From: Acidobacteriota bacterium
GTDB lineage: Bacteria > Acidobacteriota > Terriglobia > Acidiferrales > UBA7541
Direction: 5' to 3'
Assembly (NCBI GenBank): GCA_003224525.1
Contig: QHZB01000187.1
Span: 1 to 43,067, forward strand
Length of the DNA stretch: 43,067 bases
Part shown: one piece after another, positions 32,541 to 42,141 of the stretch
How the letters are laid out: each line of letters starts with the position of its first letter
How positions within the stretch are numbered: the stretch's first letter is position 1
Made by a program: the position numbers and the translations under genes
Notes under the pieces: model-generated
What the model was told of the DNA's origin: nothing
Seen by the model: only the letters and a program-made list of their open reading frames with translations
Databases searched by the model: none

Positions 32541-33716
32541 ATGATGACGTGGCGATTTTCGACCGGTGCTTTCTTGCTCTTTCTTTTGATGGCTAGGGTT
32601 CCCGCGCAAGGTAAGCAAATCCGTGCAACTCTCCTCTACGACGGGCAAACAACCGAGATCAGCACAGCCGACGAGGATGCGGGGCAACTTTGGATAACCA
32701 CCGCCGACCTTAAGCGTGCCACTCGCTTTGAGTTAAAGCCTCAAGGCGTCTGCCGGGACGAGCTATGTTTTCCGCTCCCAAAATCCAGACAGTCTGAATT
32801 CGTGCGCAAGAGCGCCGGCAAGAGCTGGTTCAATCTCATGGCGTTCGCTCAACTTGTGCATCAGCCGGTAGCCCATGACGAAGCGCTCTCCACCTGGTAC
32901 TTCGGGTTGCGTTCCGACCAGCGACAAAATTTATCTTCGCTTGAGGCTCCCAATTTCACTCTCGCGGATATAGAGGGCACGCCACATTCACTCTCGGATT
33001 TCCGGGGAAAGAAGATTCTGCTCATAACCTGGGCTTCGTGGTGAGGCTGCCGTCTAGACTTGCCAGGCTGGCAAGTGATCTATCAGCAGCTCAAAGACAA
33101 GAATTTCGAAATTGTGTCCGTAGCCCAAGATACTAACGGCGTAAAGGATGCTGGTCCTTGGATTACCGCAGCCCATCCGACTTACACCATATTGATTGAT
33201 GAGCAGCATCTCGTTTCCAAGATATACAACATGGTTAATGTTCCCACCGGCGTGTGGATCGACGAACAGGGAAAAATTGTCCGGCCGAACGAAGTCGCGT
33301 TCGTCAATAACCAATTCAAAGACTTCAGCGGACTCGATTCGGCTCCGTACCTCAACGCCCTGAGAGACTGGATCGAAAGAGGTGACAAGAGCACCTATGT
33401 GATGAGCGAAGAGCGGCTACGGGAAAAACTGGCCGTGAATGATCCCAACGTCATTCTAGCAGCCGCAGAGTTTGGGCTTGGTGCGCACCTTTACAAGTCC
33501 GGGCATTTGTCCGAGGCGATCCCGCATTTCAAAGAGGCCCAGCGTCTAAATCCCAAGAGCTGGAATTACAAGCGCCAAGCCTACGCCCTGTCCGACGCCA
33601 AGCGCGACTATGGAACAACCTTTATGGACGAGGTTCAAAAGTCGGGCGGCAGCAAAGTGTATTACCAGCCTCCAGATCTGCCACCTGACGCTCATCCAAA
33701 AGATAAAAAACCGTAA
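32541..33716 (+). CDS. TlpA-like thioredoxin-fold selenoprotein (UGA = Sec168), with C-terminal TPR
   Basis: The frame 32541-33716 is open except for one TGA at 33042-33044. Reading across it gives LLITWASW-U168-GCRLDLPGW, so the TGA falls exactly where AhpC/TlpA-type proteins have the redox cysteine of a WCGC site. The same frame continues for over 220 codons with good thioredoxin-fold sequence (FEIVSVAQDTNG, cis-proline region NVPTGVWIDEQG) and one TPR near 310-345. The N-terminus has an export signal (about 1-22). Just after the TGA, ACTTGCCA/TGGCAAGT form a perfect 8-bp hairpin with a GGC loop 21 nt from the codon, within the range of bacterial SECIS elements. The product (391 aa) would be a periplasmic thiol/selenol oxidoreductase. 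The alternative is a nonsense-mutated pseudogene. Confidence 0.85.
33045..33076 (+). promoter_or_regulatory. Candidate bacterial SECIS element
   Basis: The stem ACTTGCCA (33058-33065) and TGGCAAGT (33069-33076) enclose loop GGC, whose first bases are G as SelB-binding loops require. The loop begins 21 nt after the TGA. It lies inside the coding sequence, as bacterial SECIS elements do. Confidence 0.7.
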
Positions 33717-33933
33717 CACAAGAACAAACCAACAAACTTTGGCGAAGAGACCGGGCGTGGCGAGGAGTAGCTGGTAAACGAATAGGGATTGTCTCTGAGT
33801 CACGGGAGCGGGTTCAAAAGTGCCACGAACAACCTTCGACCGTTTTGGGAAAGGCGACCACGTCGAACTAGTTCAATTGCTTATGCTTGACACGCATACG
33901 AGGTGGAAGGAGGACTATTCGCAGGAGCACGCG

Positions 33934-35388
33934 TTAGTGAAATCCCACCGCACCTTGAACTGATATGATGAGTTTGTTCGAGTCGTATCCGATCCCATCT
34001 TTGAAGACAAGCTCGACGTTTTCAATGTCCTCGATCTTCTCGCTTGGATCTCCCTTGATCACAACGAGATCTGCCGCTTTTCCGACGTTCAAGGTGCCGA
34101 GGCGATCCCCCTCTCCAAGGAACTCTGCACCATTTTGCGTCGCTATGTGAATGGCTTCCAACGGAGTAAATCCCGCTTCCACCAGCAATTCCACTTGCCT
34201 CTGATCCCCGAACCCCGCCAGAACCCCGCCGTATCCTGTTGGGTCTTCACCCGAGAGCAGCAATCCGCCTGCTTTGACAAAGTCGTGTTCGAACTGCATC
34301 TCTTTTTTCAGCAATTCGCCGCCCGGTCCCTTGCTTTCAGCGATCTTCGTGCGGACCGCTAGATAGTCCGCCCTCGACGGCATGGACATGGCAAGCAACA
34401 CGCGCTGTTGCAGCGGAGGACGGTTTGCGACGAACGTCTCGAAGATGACCAGGGTCGAAGTCACAGCGACGTGGTGTTGCACTAATTTGCGAATCACCGC
34501 TTGCACCGCTTCGCTCTCTACAGCCAGTTTTTCTAGAATCGGGTGATCGTCTGGATTCGGCGGGCACACATCCGGCTGTTTATTGGGATTGAACTCCTGG
34601 TCCACTACCAGCCCATGCTCCAGATCGTCGATTCCCAATTCTGCTGCCTCGCTGAATCCCACTGAACATAGATGGCCCGTGACCTTGATGCCACGAGCAT
34701 GGGCTGCCTTGATCGCCGCACTCAGCTCGGCACGCGAGATGTGCATATACGCTTTGAACGATGTGACGCCCTCGTCGATCCAGTAGTTCACCAGCCGCAC
34801 TGCGTCATCCGGCCCGCTGAGCTCGTGCAACTGAGGCGTGTAGGAGCCAACTCCCTCCAGGTAAGGACCCGTAATATGCATCTTCGGCCCCGGCATGCTG
34901 CCACTATCAATTAGCTTCTTGATCGCCAGGTCTGTGTAAGGTTCAAGGCTGCCGGTCGTCCGAATGGACGTCACGCCACCGGCAAGATACAGGCGCGGAA
35001 AGCTAAATCCCATTTCGCCATACAGCGCAGGCGCTCCTTCCATAGGGCCCTGCCCCGACGCCGTTGGGTAAAACAGATGATCGTGCATTCCGACTAAACC
35101 GGGGATTATGGAGCGCCCAGAGAGATCGAGAACCCGCGCTCCCGGCGGAATGGAAATAGAACCAGCTGCTCCGATGCTGCGAATCACTCCATTCTCTATC
35201 ACGACCGTTTGATCCGTGGTGGCCGGGCTCCCGGTGCCGTCAATGACGCGGACGTGCGTGAGCGCGACCAGAGGTGCGTCCACACTGACAAAGCTCTTCG
35301 TCACCGGCGAGAAAGTCGGCTTTTCCTGCGCGACCGAGGCCAAGCCCAGGGAGCAGAGAAGAGCCATTCCACACACAATCTTGCGCAT
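33934..35388 (-). CDS. Secreted amidohydrolase (imidazolonepropionase-like)
   Basis: The 484-aa exported enzyme has a signal peptide (about 1-21) and an amidohydrolase TIM barrel with composite beta-domain. Metal ligands are visible: H102-x-H104 (GMHDHLF), the bridging lysine K212 (SFKAYMH), H239 (GHLCS), H258 (LEHG) and a late aspartate in LSGEDPTGYGG. Such proteins hydrolyse dipeptides or cyclic amides; the substrate is unknown. GAAAGGAG lies 7 nt before the ATG. It follows the TonB receptor by 46 bp on the same strand, suggesting uptake and breakdown of one compound. Confidence 0.92.
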   Translation of the reverse strand: MRKIVCGMALLCSLGLASVAQEKPTFSPVTKSFVSVDAPLVALTHVRVIDGTGSPATTDQTVVIENGVIRSIGAAGSISIPPGARVLDLSGRSIIPGLVGMHDHLFYPTASGQGPMEGAPALYGEMGFSFPRLYLAGGVTSIRTTGSLEPYTDLAIKKLIDSGSMPGPKMHITGPYLEGVGSYTPQLHELSGPDDAVRLVNYWIDEGVTSFKAYMHISRAELSAAIKAAHARGIKVTGHLCSVGFSEAAELGIDDLEHGLVVDQEFNPNKQPDVCPPNPDDHPILEKLAVESEAVQAVIRKLVQHHVAVTSTLVIFETFVANRPPLQQRVLLAMSMPSRADYLAVRTKIAESKGPGGELLKKEMQFEHDFVKAGGLLLSGEDPTGYGGVLAGFGDQRQVELLVEAGFTPLEAIHIATQNGAEFLGEGDRLGTLNVGKAADLVVIKGDPSEKIEDIENVELVFKDGIGYDSNKLIISVQGAVGFH

Positions 35389-35434
35389 TCTGCTCTCCTT
35401 TCAAACATCCAACCACTTTGGACGAACGCCCGCA

Positions 35435-38400
35435 CTAGAAGATGTACTTAAGCCCGAATTGGATCAGGCGCGGCGATACCGTGGTTGCCGTGATCCTGCC
35501 AAAACTCGGCGCACCACGCTGCGTGATCGCCGTCGAAAATTGGGTTGTCGTCTGGCTCGCAAACTGGGGCGTGTTGAACGTGTTGAAGAACTCGGTGCGG
35601 AATTGCACGGTGCCAGCCTCGCTCAAGCCTCCAACCCTAATGTCCTTGAAGATGGACATGTCCATGTTGTGCTGGCCTGGACCATACACAACGCCGCGTC
35701 CAAGTGTGCCGAATCCAGTTCCGGTTACACCATCGCCCAGATGCGGTGGTGCGCAGAAGGCGCCCTGATTGAAGAAGTTGTTCAGGTTCGTTTGCACGGG
35801 GCCAGGCGTCAGGATGTTCGCTGCGGTCATTCCCGGGCAAAGTGTGGCCCCGAAGGTGCCGAACGCGCCTGCCAGCCCATAGATGCTGCCGGCCGACGGA
35901 TCGGTAAATGTCAAAGCGGGGCCAGACTGGACAACGACCACGCCGGAGGCTCCCCACCCGCTCAATACCTTCCCAGCGATACCCTCGTTTTTGTGAAAAT
36001 TCGGCAGATTCCACAGATAGTTCGCTACGAATCGGTGCCTGGTGTCAAAGTCCGCGGGACCGTAGCCGTTCTTCGGGTCGAATTGATTGTTGTAGACTCC
36101 CCCGCCCAGTGGGAAGGTGCCGACGCCGGTGATGTCCGTTAATGTCTTGCCGTAGGTGTATGAAGCGCCAAATTGTAGGCCGCGGCTCAGCCTTTTTTGG
36201 ATGGTCGCTTGGAGGCTATTGTAGTTTGAATATCCTGTCCACTGCGCTTGGTTGAGGCCACTGGGTGCGATGCCTAGAACCGGGACGCGGTTGACGGCGT
36301 TGGCCACCGTGTTCGTCGTCTCTCCGTTGATCGGTTTCGCGGCACTGGCGAGACCTGCTTGGTTGATCTGATTCGTCGTTTCAATCCGGCTGGATTTCGT
36401 CCCGACATAGCCGATCTGGAAAGAGGTTGTGGTGTTTATGGCGTACTGCATGCCCAGGTTCCACTGCTGCGTTACGGGGGGCTTCCAGTCCGGGCTAATT
36501 GAGTTGATCGTAAGCGCCGAGATCGGTGTGCGGGGAACGAAATTGGGGAATACCTCGTTCGATGGAGGATTAAACGGAACTTGAAGAGTGGCCAACGCGT
36601 TCAGGACTCCTACGTTGGTTTGTCTCGAAAAGAAGGGCGGATTAACAATCAACTGGAAAGCGTCGTTCACTGGTGGATGTGAGTAATAGATTCCATAACC
36701 TCCACGCAACACGAGCTTGTCGTTGAAGCGAGGAGGGGTCCACGCAAATCCCACCCGGGGGCCAAAGTTATTGAGCGCCCAGGCGTTCGCCGCAAACGTT
36801 CGATTGCCATTCTTGGCGATACCCGCCGGTAAGGCACCGGGGAAGTTTGAGGCGGCTATGAATCCCGAAAACGCATGGGCCGCAAGGTCATTCGAAGCCA
36901 GCGTCGGCCAGAAATCAACCAGCTTACCTTTGCCGTCGGACGTTTGTCCCAGACCCTCCCAGCGAAGTCCGATATTTACGGTCAGATGGGGTGTCACCTT
37001 GATGTCGTCTTGGCCAAAGCCATACATGCTGCTCACATGGAATTCCCTGGTCGTATCACCACACAGGTCATCCGAAACGTTTATGTTGCTTAACGTTCCG
37101 CCGTTCTGAGCCGCACTCATTCCCAGCATGAAATCCTCAAAGCTAAGGAACTGAAGATCCCCGCGTGTGACCTCCTGGTCCGCGGAATCAGCTATGTCTC
37201 TTTCCCATCCAATACCGGCGCGGAAGTTGTGCTTGCCATGAATCCACGAAATTTGATTTTGCGCAGCCCAGGCCGTCGGAGCGGTAAACTGCCCATCGTT
37301 AAAATTGCCGCTCAGCTCCAATGAGCCGATGATCATGATCGGCATGAACGGGCTCGAGCAGCCGGGAGTAAGCCCGATCGACTCGTTTGTGACCGCGTTT
37401 TGGCTCGCAACTCTCCCGAACGCCCGGTGATATGCAATACTAGCCTCATTAATGAACGTGGAGGTGGCAACGTAAGTGTCCTTGAGGTTTGCGTTCCAGT
37501 TCTTGAATAGGTCCGTAGTACCTGAGCCCGGCACATTAGATGACGTGAAGGCCAGAAATTCCGGTGCTTTTGCGTAAAAGACCTTTTCTGCAACCGTGTG
37601 CTTGCTCGTCGGCAAAAAGTCCACGTTGACAATGTACTGGTCCTCGTTGAACTTGGAAGGGAGACTGAACGATGACAGTCCCTGTGGACCACCTTGTGGA
37701 TCCGCGCCGGTGATATGTTGTGGAGTTGGGATGAGGAAGGTCCCGTTGGCCAATTTTAGATTCAGCAGCTTCAGTGCTACTGGATTGATATTCGAGCCAT
37801 CGCGAGCTATTACGCCGCCGTTTGCCCCCCTGACACCGCCAAACAAATTACCGAGAGCGGCAGCCGAGCGGTCGTCGGTCAGTGCGGGCAGGATGGCGGT
37901 TGCCACGGAATTCGCGCTCACCCCGTTTACCTGCCTTGTACCTTGATAGGAACCGAAGTAAAAAAGTTTGCGCTTCAGAATCGGCCCCCCAATCGTCCCG
38001 CCAAATTGGTTTTGCTTCAACGGGGGACGCTTCACACCATTCAGGTTCAGGAAGAAATCATTGGCATTAAAAATGTCGTTCCGAACAAACTCAAACAAGG
38101 CGCCGTGGAGTTGATCAGTCCCCGACTTGGTGACTACGTTGATGTTGGCTCCCGCACCCCGCCCATACGATGCATCATACAGGCTCGTCTGCACGTTAAA
38201 CTCCTGGATGGCATCCGGATTCGGAATTGAGATACCACCAATAGAAAGAATCGCTCCCGTCCCCTGCGTTTCCATGTTTCCAACATCCTGACCGTCCATC
38301 TGGTAGCTGTTGTCCATGATCCGGCCGCCATTGACGAATACGTCCACGGAATTCTTCCCCAGGTTCCCGGCGTTTGGTACCGAACCCGAAACTCCGGGTG

Positions 38401-38899
38401 AGAGGCTCAAGATTTGGGTGTAATTTCTGCTGCTTAATGGAAGCGCCGGAACCGTCTTGTCGTTGACGATGGCGCCGTTCGTAGCGTTTTCCGTATGAAG
38501 AATCTCCGCGGCCGCCTCAACGATCACCTTCTCACTCGCTTGTCCAAGCTGCAGCTTGATGTTTACCGTTACCGTGCTGCCTACTTGCACGTGGATATTC
38601 GAGCTAGTTTGTGTCTTGAACCCCGGGGCTAATACCGTGACCGAGTACGTTCCTGGCGGCAGCAGAGGAACGGTATAATCGCCCTCGTCGTTCGTCTTGA
38701 CCGTTCTGGCTAAACCCGTTGCCTCATTTGATACCGTAACCTCAACCTGCGGCATTGCCGCTCTCGAAGGATCAGTAACAGTCCCGACGATCTGGCCGGT
38801 GGCGGCTGTCTGTCCCGATGCCGTGCATACGCATAAAAGAGATGGAAAGAAAGCGAGAAGAAGCACGCTCAAAGAAATATTAATGTTTCGATTCTTCAA
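35435..38899 (-). CDS. TonB-dependent receptor (Oar-like) with carboxypeptidase-regulatory-like domain
   Basis: The 1154-aa outer-membrane protein has a signal peptide (about 1-29) and a CarboxypepD_reg-like beta-sandwich (about 35-115, GQIVGTVTDPSRAAMPQVEV). A plug domain (NGAIVNDKTVPALPLSSRNYTQ through GANINVVTKSGTDQLHG) and a long beta-barrel ending in SPRLIQFGLKYIF with a terminal Phe follow. The expansion of this family is typical of Acidobacteriota. The start is a TTG at 38899 with GGAGG about 7 nt upstream; the longer frame to 39013 has no ribosome site. It probably moves a carbohydrate or peptide across the outer membrane for the adjacent amidohydrolase. Confidence 0.94.
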   Translation of the reverse strand: MKNRNINISLSVLLLAFFPSLLCVCTASGQTAATGQIVGTVTDPSRAAMPQVEVTVSNEATGLARTVKTNDEGDYTVPLLPPGTYSVTVLAPGFKTQTSSNIHVQVGSTVTVNIKLQLGQASEKVIVEAAAEILHTENATNGAIVNDKTVPALPLSSRNYTQILSLSPGVSGSVPNAGNLGKNSVDVFVNGGRIMDNSYQMDGQDVGNMETQGTGAILSIGGISIPNPDAIQEFNVQTSLYDASYGRGAGANINVVTKSGTDQLHGALFEFVRNDIFNANDFFLNLNGVKRPPLKQNQFGGTIGGPILKRKLFYFGSYQGTRQVNGVSANSVATAILPALTDDRSAAALGNLFGGVRGANGGVIARDGSNINPVALKLLNLKLANGTFLIPTPQHITGADPQGGPQGLSSFSLPSKFNEDQYIVNVDFLPTSKHTVAEKVFYAKAPEFLAFTSSNVPGSGTTDLFKNWNANLKDTYVATSTFINEASIAYHRAFGRVASQNAVTNESIGLTPGCSSPFMPIMIIGSLELSGNFNDGQFTAPTAWAAQNQISWIHGKHNFRAGIGWERDIADSADQEVTRGDLQFLSFEDFMLGMSAAQNGGTLSNINVSDDLCGDTTREFHVSSMYGFGQDDIKVTPHLTVNIGLRWEGLGQTSDGKGKLVDFWPTLASNDLAAHAFSGFIAASNFPGALPAGIAKNGNRTFAANAWALNNFGPRVGFAWTPPRFNDKLVLRGGYGIYYSHPPVNDAFQLIVNPPFFSRQTNVGVLNALATLQVPFNPPSNEVFPNFVPRTPISALTINSISPDWKPPVTQQWNLGMQYAINTTTSFQIGYVGTKSSRIETTNQINQAGLASAAKPINGETTNTVANAVNRVPVLGIAPSGLNQAQWTGYSNYNSLQATIQKRLSRGLQFGASYTYGKTLTDITGVGTFPLGGGVYNNQFDPKNGYGPADFDTRHRFVANYLWNLPNFHKNEGIAGKVLSGWGASGVVVVQSGPALTFTDPSAGSIYGLAGAFGTFGATLCPGMTAANILTPGPVQTNLNNFFNQGAFCAPPHLGDGVTGTGFGTLGRGVVYGPGQHNMDMSIFKDIRVGGLSEAGTVQFRTEFFNTFNTPQFASQTTTQFSTAITQRGAPSFGRITATTVSPRLIQFGLKYIF

Positions 38900-39099
38900 A
38901 ATACACCTCCAGTGTAACCAACCGCTGTACTCCTGGCGGGCCTGCCCCTTCCTCGCCAAAACTTGATCATGGTAAATCGTGTTTCTGTAACACTCCGAAA
39001 CCAAAGCCGTCAAGATAATTTTTCGAAACTGTTGTACCTCGATGATAATGTCCCTCTTTGTCCCCGATAGAAATGACCCTTTAATACTTAAATCCGGCT

Positions 39100-39530
39100 G
39101 TGGCTACGGAAAACTCTGTCCGATCTGAAAACAAAGAGGTTCCGATCAATCGTGAGATCATGGCGGCTACCACGATGAGCTCTCTTTTCGTCACCCTTTT
39201 CGCTTTGGCGGCCTCCAGTTTTCGAACCCGTGCGGCCCTGCAGGCGGAGATCCTCGCGCTTCGTCACCAACTTGCGGTTTTCCAAAAGAACGCGCCGCGT
39301 CGCGTGCGCTACCACCGCTGCGACCGACTCTTGTGGGTTGTGTTGTCGCGATTCTGGCCCGGTTGGCGGCGATGTCTGCAGATGGTTCAGCCCGACACGG
39401 TCCTCCGTTGGCACCCCAGAGCTTTCGCCTGGCATTGGACTAGGAAATCGCGCCGTGTGCCTACCGAATACTCCATCCAACAATTTTCGAACCCAATGTA
39501 ACATTGCATTCCAATTGCCTGGTTAGCCGA
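39100..39530 (+). pseudogene. Internally deleted transposase (integrase-core type) fragment
   Basis: The N-terminal part reads SFRTRAALQAEILALRHQL, then DRLLWVVLSRFWPGWRRCLQ and VQPDTVLRWHPRAFAWHW. This is the opening of a common integrase-core (rve-type) transposase. At KSRR it jumps to TEYSIQQF and, after a frameshift, PNVT, which resembles the C-terminal pieces at 32375-32440 and 30850-30910. The DDE catalytic domain is missing, so the gene is inactive. Confidence 0.75.
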
Positions 39531-39978
39531 CCTCAGTTTCATCTTGTTGAATGTCGCTGATTTTAAAGGTATTCGCGCTGGATAGCATTTTCGATAGGGC
39601 GCAATCTCCTGCGCCGCGAGATGTGTCACCCTAGCAGAGCCCCCAAGAACAAAAGGAACGAAATGATGGGGCGTAGCACCTGATCCGAATCTCCTTTCGC
39701 TGATCTATCTTCCAAGGGGCGCGCCGGCTCTACTCATGCCCGCTCCTCGAAGATTGAGAATGAACGCGCCATTTTGTGTGAGCGCCAAAGTGAATGACTG
39801 TGATCTCGCTCAAGTATTTCACCCAGACTGTCTCAATGCGGACGGGACTGCGCATCACTACTCGCGTGAAGTTTTTCCGACGCCTCTCCTCATTACTCCG
39901 CTGCCCAACCGCAAAATCCTTCGGTACAACATTCTAAGTGCAGCTTGGAGGCCAGTGTCGCCCGTATGTTCCATCACT
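39531..39978. other. Gene-poor stretch before the glucuronoyl esterase gene
   Basis: About 450 bp. A plus-strand frame begins at 39736 but mostly lies antisense to the esterase gene and lacks protein-like composition. No RNA gene or repeat is recognised. Confidence 0.45.
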
Positions 39979-42141
39979 TCAGTGTCCCGCAGCGGGATCG
40001 CCCGTAGGCGGCGGGGCGTGATCCACAGCAGCGGGGGGGCCCAACAACTCCGTAAGGATCGGTTTCAGTGCATCTGCCCAGACTTGATACGCCTTCACGG
40101 TTGGATGGAGTTTGTCTTTCGAGTTCATCATCCCGTCGAGCACCCTTCCATCGCCATCGGCCAGTTTGTCGTTGATATTCAGATATCGAATCTTTTGGCC
40201 ATCAGCGAACTCCGACAGACCGCGGTTGATCCCGTCGATGAGGGGAATGAACGCCATATTATTGTCGTTCCTCGGGAAGATCCCCATTACTACGATTGTC
40301 GCCCCAGGCGCCTTCTTTTGAATCACATGCAAAATCGCCTGAAAGCCTCGCGTAAAGTCGTCTGCTTTCGCGTGGGCTCCACTTGAGGTCGTTAGATCGG
40401 CAAGGTTGTTTGTGCCGGCGAGCAGAATGACGACTTTGGGATTGACTCCGTCCAACTCGCCGTTCTCTAAACGCCAGAGGATGTTCTGCGTTCGATCACC
40501 GCCCCATCCAAAGTCAGCCGCGTTCCAGCCGAAGAAATTCTGTTTCCAATTGGCGAGCAGATCTGGGTAGTCGACGGCACCCCACCTTCTTGTGATCGAG
40601 TCACCTTCGAAGTAGACGTCGATCCCGGGTTGCTTCGCCTTCGCGACCAACTGGGAATGAGCAACCAGAGAGTTTGCGTCCGTCCGAAAAACCGGCTGAT
40701 CGGCCGGAAGTTCCCAGGGTGTCGGATGATGGTTGAAGAACTTGTCCGCCCAGGAAATGAAGTACTTCCAGTTCGGGGCATCGGTGTGGCCCGCCTCATG
40801 CTGCCGCCATGCGAGTTGGCCATCGAGAAGCCCCGTATTCACTGGCGGCATTTTCGCGTTGTGATAGTCCTCATTCACTCCCAGGTCCTTCGCACCCAAT
40901 AGCCGGAAGACAGCACCTGCGGCCACGGTCGCCATGAAGCTGCCCTGATGGTCCAGCCACCTTGCGTCCCCCATTTCGGGAACCCCATAGCTGATGAACG
41001 TCAGTCGCGGCGCGCACAGCGCAATCAGTTCGTTCGAGTCCACCGGCAAGTTGCTGGCATTCTTGCTTCCGAACGGAGCCTGGGCCGCGCCGTACTTCAA
41101 AAAATTACCTGCCATCCAGTGATACCCGCCGGACCCCGTGAGATTCTCCACCTCTTCTCCGAAATTGCGTCTATGTGGTTTGACGCCACCTTCCCCGGAG
41201 GAGCCCACCAGCACGGCAGCAAAGCGAGTATCGAAGGCCATGGTCACGAGCGCGGCCTTTCCATAACGAGACACGCCTTCGATGCCAACGCACTTCGCAT
41301 CAACGCTCTTGTCCGTCTGCAGATAGTCAAGACCGCGCGAGGCACCCCAGCCCCACGCCCGCAACGCACCCCAGTCCTCCGGCTTTCGAGCCTGACCCTT
41401 ATTTGTAAGGCCAATGATCCCCTTCGTCAGACCTGAACCGTTGTCCGCTTGTATGCTACTGGTGTCGAGAAGCGCGTAACCCCACCCGCCGGCAACGAGT
41501 TGTTCCGTCGAGGGCGGATCACTCCCCATCATCTTCTTAAATTCCGGATGACTTGCGATGAACTGTCGGATGGCCGCGCTGGTGAACATCATCATCACGG
41601 GCACAGGGCCTTTCGCATCCCGGGGCGTGACCAGCGTCATCTCGACATCTACGCTAATCGACGGGTATGCGGAGTTGTCCACGTGTCCGACCAACTGCTT
41701 CTCAACGACAGGGAAAACACCGGCCTTCGAATCGGTTGTACTCTTCACGGCCCAGGTCACTGTAGGTGCATTGGGCGGGATGCGGCCGACGACCTCTCGC
41801 TCGAAGTCTTCGACAATCTCTGGGCGTCGCCGATTCCACCACTGTTCCGCTGACGTGACCTTTTGCCCGCTCTTCAACGTGAGCGCATCGGGTAGATCAC
41901 CATATGGATTCGCCTTCGCCTCATCGTAGTTGGCGTGATTGGAGTCCTTTTCATTCCCGCTCGGCCCAGCACGGAGCGCTTTGATCCCCAGCTGATCCAT
42001 CATGTTTTGATGGTCCTGTTCTGCCGTCCAATTCGTCAGCGGCGATTGCTGTTCCGTGGTCATCTGACAAACGAGGACGGCTAAAGCAGTGAACGCGGCA
42101 ACTCTCGACAGTGCCTGCTTCGAGTGCGTGGCAAAAATCAT
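39979..42141 (-). CDS. Glucuronoyl esterase (CE15) fused to an SGNH/GDSL hydrolase
   Basis: The 720-aa exported protein joins two esterases. The first part (about 60-470) is CE15-like, with the nucleophile S291 in the hallmark GVSRYGKAA motif, a GSSGEGG segment and the late VNEDYHNAKMPPVN and WRQHEAGHTD regions that supply the histidine. CE15 enzymes cut the ester between lignin and glucuronoxylan. The second part (about 500-705) is SGNH: S515 in FEGDSITRRWG, Gly in GWGGDRTQNIL, Asn in LAGTNNL and the D-x2-H pair in DKLHPT; such domains often deacetylate xylan. The ATG at 42141 starts a signal peptide. The frame opens further upstream but with no homology. Together they suggest lignocellulose side-chain removal. 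Confidence 0.92.
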   Translation of the reverse strand: MIFATHSKQALSRVAAFTALAVLVCQMTTEQQSPLTNWTAEQDHQNMMDQLGIKALRAGPSGNEKDSNHANYDEAKANPYGDLPDALTLKSGQKVTSAEQWWNRRRPEIVEDFEREVVGRIPPNAPTVTWAVKSTTDSKAGVFPVVEKQLVGHVDNSAYPSISVDVEMTLVTPRDAKGPVPVMMMFTSAAIRQFIASHPEFKKMMGSDPPSTEQLVAGGWGYALLDTSSIQADNGSGLTKGIIGLTNKGQARKPEDWGALRAWGWGASRGLDYLQTDKSVDAKCVGIEGVSRYGKAALVTMAFDTRFAAVLVGSSGEGGVKPHRRNFGEEVENLTGSGGYHWMAGNFLKYGAAQAPFGSKNASNLPVDSNELIALCAPRLTFISYGVPEMGDARWLDHQGSFMATVAAGAVFRLLGAKDLGVNEDYHNAKMPPVNTGLLDGQLAWRQHEAGHTDAPNWKYFISWADKFFNHHPTPWELPADQPVFRTDANSLVAHSQLVAKAKQPGIDVYFEGDSITRRWGAVDYPDLLANWKQNFFGWNAADFGWGGDRTQNILWRLENGELDGVNPKVVILLAGTNNLADLTTSSGAHAKADDFTRGFQAILHVIQKKAPGATIVVMGIFPRNDNNMAFIPLIDGINRGLSEFADGQKIRYLNINDKLADGDGRVLDGMMNSKDKLHPTVKAYQVWADALKPILTELLGPPAAVDHAPPPTGDPAAGH

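Noticed and set aside
33060-33716. Second half of the TlpA-like gene as a separate gene starting at 33060
   Set aside because: It begins mid-domain just after the active site, has no ribosome site and is in the same frame as the upstream half, so Sec read-through explains it better.
32541-33716. Interpretation of the TlpA-like gene as a simple pseudogene
   Set aside because: There is only one lesion, exactly at the catalytic Cys codon, with a SECIS-like hairpin; kept only as the alternative.
39736-40386. 216-codon plus frame
   Set aside because: Mostly antisense to the SGNH domain, and the rest has no protein-like features.
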